From: Neostapfia colusana
Lineage: Eukaryota; Streptophyta; Magnoliopsida; Poales; Poaceae
Length of the DNA stretch: 64,000 nt
Reading direction: 5' to 3'
NCBI GenBank assembly: GCA_030760725.1
Contig: JASWHV010000012.1
Coordinates: forward strand, 50,747,652-50,811,651
The position numbers and the translations under genes were made by a program. This document shows positions 56,701 to 64,000 of the stretch, in pieces (positions within the stretch are counted from its first letter, which is position 1; the number at the start of each line of letters is the position of its first letter). The notes beneath the pieces are model-generated. The model searched no databases. It was not told the origin of the DNA and worked only from the letters and a program-made list of their open reading frames with translations.

Positions 56701-57620
56701 TTTACTCGGAACGGATCCGAATTAGAAAAGATAAGGAAAGTTCACACATAAGAAATGGAGACCGGGCAGGGAGATTTAGATGCAGCAGGTTGCAGGCCGT
56801 GCGTGCATAGCCCTGCCTGTGTCGGTTAAGGCCCGTCTGCGCTTGGCCCTGTTGGACAAGTTTGAGTTGTGTACTGGGCGCATACTGGCTATATGGGACC
56901 CAGGAAACCAATGTACCTTGGGAGATCCATAGTGGAACTTTTCCAACTGTCTTAGGCTTTCGGTGTCAGGGTAGCAGGAGGTACCTCGCTTAAGAACATA
57001 CCACAGCAGGTATGTACTTGAGGGAGCTTGCATACTCGGGGCAGTTGGACTGCGTCCAATGTGGAAGATCTTGGGAAAGGTGGCCGCGTACAACGTCAGT
57101 CGAGGTTGCTGCCGGCAACTCGGAGTACGGGTGTACGTGTCGTGTAGTCCGAGCGTGTACTGATTCGAATCACCGTCGTGCACGGTTATATGAGCATACT
57201 TGCCCACTGCATCTTGACGTAGTAAGAACTGAACTGGTTATTCTTTTGAACTTGATAAGGCTGTGCTATAAATTGTATTGCAACCATGATTGAATTAGAG
57301 ATAGGCTCATTAAACTTTGCTTTCACTTTGTGCAAGGAGCATCGCAACAAAGCGTTTCTTGTTTGATTGTGGAGTTGCGATGCTTTTTGGCTCAAGGTTT
57401 GTACAATGAGGCTTAAAAATCTGAAAGTTAAGGATCAACTTTGGGCGAATCCTTTATGCAAATCTAACCAACCCAATTGCAACCGTCGTGCATGTAGAGT
57501 TTCTTGTTTAGGAGAGACGGGTCAGACTTGCTGAGCCTATGTGCTCACGCTTGCTATATAAGTGGTTTTGCAGGTTAACATCGACGATAAGATGAAGGTT
57601 GTCCGGTGAGACTCAGAGAC
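53733..57620 (+). repeat. Family C LTR-like copy C3 (5' LTR of the gag-bearing element)
   Basis: The longest C copy, about 3.9 kb. GC-rich block 54240-55480. Shared words include GAAAACCCCACTTGCATGACC near 56560 and a diverged form of the GTCGAGTAGTTGGAA motif near 56660. Ends with a stem-loop at 57532 and CTATATAAG. Boundaries are estimates from similarity to C1 and C2. I could not identify a primer site. Confidence 0.55.
57532..57547 (+). promoter_or_regulatory. Conserved LTR stem-loop, C3
   Basis: TGAGCCTATGTGCTCA: 5-bp stem TGAGC/GCTCA with a 6-nt loop, between CTTGC and CGCTTGC, the same flanks as in A and B but a different stem sequence. Confidence 0.55.
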
Positions 57621-58505
57621 TTCCGAGTCATTTAACCCTTTCCTTTGAAGAAATGACTCATGAACTAACTTTAAACTAAAAACGAAAGTTTGAAACAAAT
57701 ATTAGTTACTGAACTCTTATTTTGAGCTAAGATTCAAATGAGAGGAAGACTAGGCTTCAAAGATTTCAAAAACAGAGTGCTTTGTTTTCGGCAAGAATTC
57801 TTGCTGGACTTTAACAGAGCATAACTCTGGGTAGCTTGACCCAATTGAGGTATATGATACGGTTCTGGAAATATTTTCAAGTGAACTACAACTTCTTTGT
57901 AGACCTCCAGAGCTAAATCACATGCTAAATTGGTAGAAAGTTCAGAGGAAGGTAAACTGTCCCGAACCATGACAGCAACGAAACCTCGCTGGACCTTTCT
58001 GTTTTTAATCCATAACTTTCTATAGAGAAACCCTTAAGAAGCTTATGATACACCATTGGATAGGTTATGAAATATGCAACATTGTTGTAGTTCAAAGTTT
58101 GTTCAGGTTCTTATTGTATTTACGTATACAACTGTGATAAAATCAGCCACGTACAAAGGAGGTGCTGGCAAATTTTATCCAGGAATTCTGTCAACTTTGG
58201 AAAATCGTAACTCTTAATCCAGAGATGATCTGAAAGCATATGAGTACTCGTTGGAAAGATACTGAAGTTAATTTTAACTTTGGTATTCGACTTGAGTTAT
58301 GAAAATGCTCTTACCTAGATCAAAATCTGGAGGATGTGCATAAAGGTCTGTTCTGTACAGATGGACTGGATAGCTATGCCTACTAAGGAATTGTGTAAAC
58401 ATGGATTTTGTTACTGCTTTCATAAAGTTTTGACATAATCATGTTTCCATTAGTCTCACATACTGCTGAGTTCTTGTTTAACTCATCTTAACTACATTTT
58501 GCAGT
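57621..58505 (+). other. Leader before C gag
   Basis: Untranslated, AT-rich. Similar to the segment at 53091-53732. No frame of interest. Confidence 0.5.
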
Positions 58506-59287
58506 ATGGTTCGTACTCGCTCTAGGAGTAGGGCCGGAAGTTCTCATCGAGGCGGTGATGCTTCTATTCCACCATCGGAACCACCATCCACGGGATGGAT
58601 GGATCTTATGACTCGAGTCGTCGAGTCTAACCAATAGAACACTAGGCTACTCCAAGAAGCAACGCAAGAACACACACGCTTACTCCAAGCTTTGGTACAG
58701 CAAGGCATACTCCAAAACACGCAACAAGTCGTTCCACCTCGGAACGCTTATCTGGATTTCTTGGCGACTCAACCGCCAATTTTTACTGAAGCCACCAAAC
58801 CTGTGGAAGCAGATCAATGGCTTCGTGTCATGGAGTCCAAATTTGGAGTATTCAAGTGTGATGAATACCAGAAGACAAAGTTTGCCGTTCAGCAACTCCA
58901 TGGAGCCGCCGGAAACTGGTGGGTGGATCATCTTGCCACCATTCCGGAGAACCATCAAGTAGCATGGAGTAAATTTTGTGAAGCCTTTCATACTCGTTAC
59001 ATACCACTAGGTATTGTCAAGGCAAAGCGGGAGGAATTTTTGGGCTTGAAGCAAGGGGACATGAGTGTCCTCGAGTATGTTAGAAGATTTAATCTTTTGG
59101 CCCAATATGCTCCCGAATATGTAGCGAAAGAAGAAGCACGGTGTGACCTATTCTTCCATGGCCTGAGTGCCATATTACGGGAGAAGCTGGCCGTACATAA
59201 TAACGGCAGTTACACCGACATGGTCGATGCGGCTTTCATTCAAGAGAAGCCGACACTTGAGTGGCAAGCGGAGAAGAGAAAGATGAG
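58506..59287 (+). pseudogene. gag: Family C gag (nonsense mutation, cut by A3)
   Basis: Starts MVRTRSRSRAGSSHRGG, with a TAG at codon 44 (58635-58637), then open. The Gag domain shows RNAYLDFLATQPPIF, EADQWLRVMESKFGVFK, LHGAAGNWWVDHLA, EEFLGLKQGDMSVLEYVRRF and MVDAAFIQEK. It is related to A gag but clearly a different family. The A3 LTR begins at 59288, so the zinc knuckle and pol lie beyond A3, outside the window. The five bases before A3 are ATGAG. Confidence 0.87.
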
Positions 59288-59628
59288 TGTCACACCCGGT
59301 TTCTCCGTAGAACAACCGGGTGAATATCACATGTATGCCAGGATCATTTTCTCATACATGTGATGACAAATAGTGAAGCATCATTTATTACAAGCCAGGT
59401 GTCGAATATAAATAAGTCTTACATAGCATATGTCTCGATGGACGATAATAAGTTCATAACAAGTAAATAAAATAGCAGCGGAATATTATTTTTGTGGGCT
59501 CTGTCACAGGCGTTGCCCGGGGGACTCCATGAACCTAGAATCCTTCTTCGGGTCCGAAGTCTTGGTCATTAAACACCACATCATTCTCTTGACCTGAGCA
59601 GCAATATAAACCAACAAATATGCAAGTT

Positions 59629-59647
59629 TGAGTACCATTGGTACTCA
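59629..59647 (-). promoter_or_regulatory. Conserved LTR stem-loop, A3
   Basis: Sense TGAGTACCAATGGTACTCA: stem intact, the only change (C to T) is in the loop. Confidence 0.7.
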
Positions 59648-59908
59648 GCAAGTGTGGGAAAGTTATGTCATGCATGGCTAGAACAAGGAGATGTTGGACT
59701 CATGGTTAAAGCACTACGCAATTAATACCTATTACCTTAGATTATTAAGCACCTACATTACTACATACGTGAAATGGTCCCAATATCCCAACCCATCATC
59801 ATAATCAAATAACCATAACATCATTTCCGATGTTAAGCTCCCCGCTTAACATCCACAACTTCCAAAGTCATCGTCCTCTAATCATGAATAAGTCCAAGCC
59901 GCTCTTGA

Positions 59909-59949
59909 CCGTGAGCACGGCTGTCATGACAGTTTTGACTCTGCAGAGT
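59909..59949 (-). promoter_or_regulatory. Triple palindrome module, A3 LTR
   Basis: All three units perfect in sense: ACTCTGCAGAGT, CTGTCATGACAG and CCGTG-CT-CACGG. Confidence 0.68.
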
Positions 59950-60262
59950 TTGCACCACTGTACCCACATGTAGTGATTTCATCCCCTGTTGCCGGGTCGA
60001 CTAAAAGAACCTCCATTATGCAAGTGGCCACAAACCACATTCACACTTCCCAGGTGGGTAGCTAGGAGATCACTACGAAGCCTTTACAAAGGGATTCCCG
60101 ACGAGCGTGGGTCCACTGAGGTTTCACCCCTAACAGCATACAAGGGGCTCCAACCCCGCTGCAGTGGCCCCCTCTTGAGCCTTGCGGTATATATGGTAGT
60201 CCAGCTGACACCTATTCCCCGCACCATCCAACACACCCATACTACGCCGGGGATACACCTAA

Positions 60263-60448
60263 TTAATTGGCCAAGCTGCCCCATCTCAGCATGTGGTTGG
60301 CACGGTAAAGCCAGGTTACATGCTCCATGAACCGGTCCTTAGGATCCAGGCAAGTACTAAACACAAACCCGAGTCTCGTGCCCCCAGCACCAACCAAATC
60401 ATCCAACCTGCCTTGATCCCTACCTCTACATAACTCATAATATCTCAT
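60263..60448 (-). other. Small sense ORF in A3 LTR (61 codons)
   Basis: Starts MRYYELCRGRDQGRLDDL and ends LRWGSLAN. Same length as in the three other A LTRs. Confidence 0.3.
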
Positions 60449-61771
60449 TCAAGAATAAGGTAAACAAGTTGATGATATCACATCCCACTTATCCCATTCT
60501 AAGCATGGCTAAGCATAAGTAATATGAATGAAGGACATAATAAAGCAAATCCCAACCCAATCTTCAAGGAAAGCAAGGTAATGCAATTCTAGGGAAACTT
60601 CCTAGCATGGGTTTCATATTTCAATTGACAATGCAAATAATTCTATCTACACATCCTAGCATAGGATCAAAGTGGTCAAGGACACTTGCCTTCTTCGTGC
60701 TGCTCTGGGAATGGATAGTCCTGATCTTGGAAAGGAAGAACTTTCTCTGGAGCAGGTTCTACTCATACCATCACACATAGCAAAAGAAAACAACAATCCA
60801 TAAGACATAGTTCACACTTTCACTTCATACAAACCACACATTCATTTATGAAAGTCATTCACATTTCTATGTGTTGTGGTTACTCTATGTGTGTTGATTT
60901 TGGGCTTACATGCACTTTCAAACATGTGCATGTGATTTCTAACTTTTGTATTCAGATTTATATTTGTACACTATATATGAATTTCCAATTTAAATAAATT
61001 TCTTATATTCAATTAATACACATATTAGCTACCAAGTATGCATGGAAGGTATTTTCCTACTCCAAATGGGTTTTCAGATCTTCTACCAATCCTAAACTGA
61101 AATCTTTGGGTTTTGGAGATTTTATTTATCATTTTCTAGTTATGCATACTTATTTTCCTATATTTTAAGATTTATTTTCTATACCTAATTGTGAACTTTA
61201 TTATGAAAATAGTAAGACACATCATCTAAACAGAATAGGTTCTGATCTAAAATAGTAAATAATATATTTTTGAACTGCTCCTCTGATGTGAACCATTTTA
61301 AATTTATTTTACAAATTTTCAGAATTATTTCCTAGCCTAAAATGTGTTTCTAGATCAAATAAACATAAACACACCCAAACAGATTTCATTTCAGCCTAAA
61401 ATTAATTTTTTAGCTCATTCTAAAGTTTTCCAATTGTTAGTGGAGTTTAAACTTGAATTTACAATGTGTGTGCCTCACCCTTTTAAATTTAAATCTTAAT
61501 TTCATATTCAAATTCCTAAATTTAATATTATATAAGGTTAAAAAGTAAACTCACCCCACTACAGGGTCTACTATATTATTTCATAAATTTCCAGGGGTCT
61601 ATCTACACATAACAGAGGGGTTTTCCTAATTTTTATTAAGTCCAGGGGCTAAAACTGATTTTTAATTGAATTTACATGAATTTCTCAAGTTCCAGGGGCT
61701 AGATCAGAAGTTTCCGGGGCTAGCTCGTATTTTCCGAGATCCCCAGGGGGTAGCGAGTAAGAATCCCGGCC

Positions 61772-61777
61772 TTTATA
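61772..61777 (-). promoter_or_regulatory. TATA box of A3 LTR
   Basis: Sense TATAAA in GTTATAAAGGCC, unchanged from A1. Confidence 0.65.
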
Positions 61778-62715
61778 ACGCGGGGCTGACGTGGACCGTC
61801 CGATTTAAAACATACGGCTGAGATTATAACGTCGAACCGGTACGCGGGGATTTAAATTCTACCGTGCGATTTAAAATAGACGGCGCACAAGCGGCCACGT
61901 CGCTCTGACCGAGCGCGGGCGGCGCTGCCCGGCGGCGCGCGGCGGCGGGAGGCGGTGATCTCGCCTGAGAACTTCGGATCTTCGTCTATACCTCCTTAAA
62001 CTGGAATTTCATGGCATAGATCGGTAGAGGGGAGGTCGGGGATCTCACCTCGGGGTTTTTCTTGAGCTCGGAGGTCCTGGAAGGCGGTCGGCGACGAGGT
62101 CCAAGGTGAATTCACGGCGATGCTCGTCGGCACTGTGTTTGAAGCGCAAACCTCTGAGTTTTCTGCACCTGCGTGATTCCCCGGAGGTGGTGGAACACGA
62201 TCAGCGCGTTAGATCAGAGAACCCGAGCAAAGATCGAGAGAAAACGGTGATCGGAGCTTCGGTTCTCACCGGGAGGAAAAACAGCCGATCGCGGGTGAAA
62301 ATCGGGACGATGCCGGTGTTTATATAGCCGGGGAAGGGCGGCGTTCGGTTGGGATCGAACTGGAGTCGTCCAGAACCGAAATTCAGCTGGGATACGCGGG
62401 TATCCGGGGTGGTTTCGATTCGGGGGAGAGAGGAGTCCCGGTCGGACGAGCGCGCGCGAGAGGAAGAAGAAGATGGCGGGCCCCACACATCAGTGAGAAG
62501 AAAGCGGGGCGCGCGGCTGCGGGCTGGCGCGGGGGTGAGGTGGGCCGGCTAGTGGGTTTCGGCCCACTGGCCGGGGGGGTTTGTTTTTTTCTTTTTCTTT
62601 TTCTTTTCTGTTTTGACTTAAATTTAAATTCCAATTTGAATTTGAATTTCTGCACCACATGCAATACGTCCAAAAATTTTTAAATTCCCCTCTTAACAGG
62701 TTTTGGGGTGTTACA

Positions 62716-62734
62716 GCTCTACCCCCCTTAAAAG
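62716..62734 (-). promoter_or_regulatory. Polypurine tract of A3
   Basis: Sense TTTTAAGGGGGGTAGAGC against the LTR, as in A2. Confidence 0.87.
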
Positions 62735-62760
62735 AAATCTCGTACTCGAGATTGGTGGTT

Positions 62761-64000
62761 CTAGGAAAACAATTCCGGAAACTGTGCCTTAAGTTCGTCT
62801 TCTCGCTCCCATGTGGCTTCCTCTTCTGAATGATGCTTCCACTGCACCTTGCACATCCGGATTCTTTTATTTCTTGTGAGGCGTTCCATTGTCTCCAAAA
62901 TCTTGGATGGTTGCTCGGCATAAGACAGATCCTCAGCTACGTCAACCTCATTCATGGGTAACATCTCTTCAGGTGTTCTCAGACATTTCTTGAGCTGTGA
63001 CACATATAATACGTCATGCACATCCGATAGGCGAGCCGGTAATTCTAGTTGATACGCCACTTCACCTTTCCTCTCCATAACTTGAAAGAGTCTGATGTAT
63101 CGAGGTGATAACTTCCCTTTCACCTTGAACCGACGAAGTCCTCGGATAGGGGACACCTTGAGGTAGACATAGTCACCAACATTGAAAATGAGCTCTCTTC
63201 TCCGAACATCGGCATAGCTCTTTTGTCGTGTTTGTGCTATCCTCAAGTTGTTGCGTATTTCCCTCACTTTCGCCTCGGCTTCTTGTAGTACCTCGGGCCC
63301 AAACACTTTACTTTCCCAAGTTTGGTTCCAAAATAGGGGAGTTCTGCACTTCCTCCCATACAAAGCCTCAAACGGTGACATCTTCATACTAGCCTGATAG
63401 CTGTTGTTATAGGAGGACTCCGCATACGGTAAGTTCTTATCCCAACTCCGATTGTTTTTGAGTGCACACGCTCTCAGCATATCCTCAAGGATCTGATTGG
63501 TTCTTTCCGTCTGCCCGTCAGTTTGGGGATGATAGGCAGAGCTAAAATTCAGATGGGTTCCCATGGTTTCATGCAACTTCTGCCAGAACCTTGAGGTGAA
63601 CTGTGTCCCTCGATCCGACACTATCTTCTTGGGCACTCCATGGTAGAACACGATCCTTGACATGTACAACTCTGCCAATTTGGATCCGCTGTAGCTTTCT
63701 TTCACGGGGATGAAATGAGCTATCTTGGTTAGCCTGTCGATGATGACCCATATCGAATCGTATCCTGATTGGGTCCTAGGCAATCCCACTATGAAATCCA
63801 TACCGATTTCTTCCCATTTCCATTCAGGCACTTTGAGTGGTTGCAATAATCCTGCGGGTCGTTGATGTTCCGCTTTCACCAACTGACATGTGTCACATAG
63901 GGCAACATGTTCCATGACATCTCGCTTCATGCCATACCACCAATACCTGCTCTTGAGGTCCTGGTACATCTTCGTACTCCCAGGATGAATGGAATAGTTG
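62761..64000 (-). CDS. pol: A3 pol: integrase and chromodomain (partial, open)
   Basis: Open from the window edge to a stop at 62761, over 410 codons. The integrase finger ends CDTCQLVKAEHQ. The core has WKWEEIGMDFIVGLPRTQ, IVSDRGTQFTSRFW and HPQTDGQTERTNQ, so all three catalytic acidic residues are present. Then FEALYGRKCRTPLFW, GDYVYLKVSPIRGLRRFKV and the C-terminal chromodomain YAEQPSKILETMER ... KRIRMCKVQWKHHSEEEATW, ending AQFPELFS. No lesion seen, in contrast to A2. It is the C-terminal end of a gag-pol polyprotein whose rest lies to the right of the window. Confidence 0.93.
   Translation of the reverse strand, partial: NYSIHPGSTKMYQDLKSRYWWYGMKRDVMEHVALCDTCQLVKAEHQRPAGLLQPLKVPEWKWEEIGMDFIVGLPRTQSGYDSIWVIIDRLTKIAHFIPVKESYSGSKLAELYMSRIVFYHGVPKKIVSDRGTQFTSRFWQKLHETMGTHLNFSSAYHPQTDGQTERTNQILEDMLRACALKNNRSWDKNLPYAESSYNNSYQASMKMSPFEALYGRKCRTPLFWNQTWESKVFGPEVLQEAEAKVREIRNNLRIAQTRQKSYADVRRRELIFNVGDYVYLKVSPIRGLRRFKVKGKLSPRYIRLFQVMERKGEVAYQLELPARLSDVHDVLYVSQLKKCLRTPEEMLPMNEVDVAEDLSYAEQPSKILETMERLTRNKRIRMCKVQWKHHSEEEATWEREDELKAQFPELFS

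Larger units (their letters stand above)
59288..62715 (-). repeat. 3' LTR of A3 (3428 bp)
   Basis: Window orientation TGTCACACCC to GGGGTGTTACA. Same layout as A1: hairpin 59629, palindrome module 59909, 61-codon ORF 60263-60448, TATA 61772. Confidence 0.93.
59288..64000 (-). mobile_element. Gypsy family A, copy A3 (partial, right end outside window)
   Basis: Minus-strand element with its 3' LTR at 59288-62715, polypurine tract and an open integrase-chromodomain running off the right edge. Inserted in C gag. The LTR is more diverged from A2 in its AT-rich part (61300-61560), so it may be a separate subfamily. Confidence 0.92.

Overview
The window is a block of nested LTR retrotransposons from a large, repeat-rich plant genome, most likely a grass. 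The grass call rests on the families present: long-LTR Tekay-type chromoviruses with an extra ORF before gag (the RIRE3/RIRE8 layout of rice), a Sirevirus-like copia element, and a Tat-lineage gypsy element with an antisense ORF. I see no host gene, tRNA, rRNA or CRISPR array. Family assignments come from reading motifs by eye; no database search was run.

I use working names for five families. A is a Tekay-type Ty3/gypsy family with 3.4-3.6 kb LTRs and orf0-gag-pol (copies A1, A2, A3). B is a second chromodomain gypsy family with a 2.8 kb LTR (copies B1, B2, B3). S is a Sirevirus-like Ty1/copia family with 1.7 kb LTRs (one full-length copy and one solo LTR). T is a Tat-lineage gypsy element that keeps gag-protease and an antisense ORF but shows no RT, RNase H or integrase. 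C is an older gypsy family, seen as three diverged LTR-like copies plus one gag.

Layout: 1-5658 is A1 (minus, running off the left edge), inserted in a B1 LTR (5659-6913 continued at 29783-30214). The same B1 LTR was hit by the S element (6914-29782, minus, 5-bp duplication GTCCC). The S element was in turn split in its RT/RNase H region by A2 (10177-23111, plus). Element T runs 30215-35033 and 43757-about 45459, split by B2 (35034-43756, minus, duplication CCTGC). B2 carries an S solo LTR (39189-40844) in pol and has a rearranged right LTR. From about 45460 to 59287 lie three diverged family C copies. B3 (48252-49989), itself carrying a tandem array and a CACTA-type terminus, interrupts the first. 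A3 (59288-64000, minus, running off the right edge) interrupts the C gag.

Relative ages follow from the nesting: T and C are the oldest layers, B elements came next, then S, and A2 sits inside S. A1 gag and orf0 and the visible A3 integrase are open. A2, S, B2, T and C carry stops or frameshifts.

The most interesting signals lie in transcribed LTR sequence. Families A and B share a core in the same sense orientation with three consecutive palindromes or hairpins, and one 12-bp palindrome differs between families by a symmetric, compensatory change. Closer to the LTR 3' end is a stem-loop between CTTGC repeats, seen in A, B and C with different stem sequences. Both look like RNA or DNA structural elements kept by selection rather than coding sequence.
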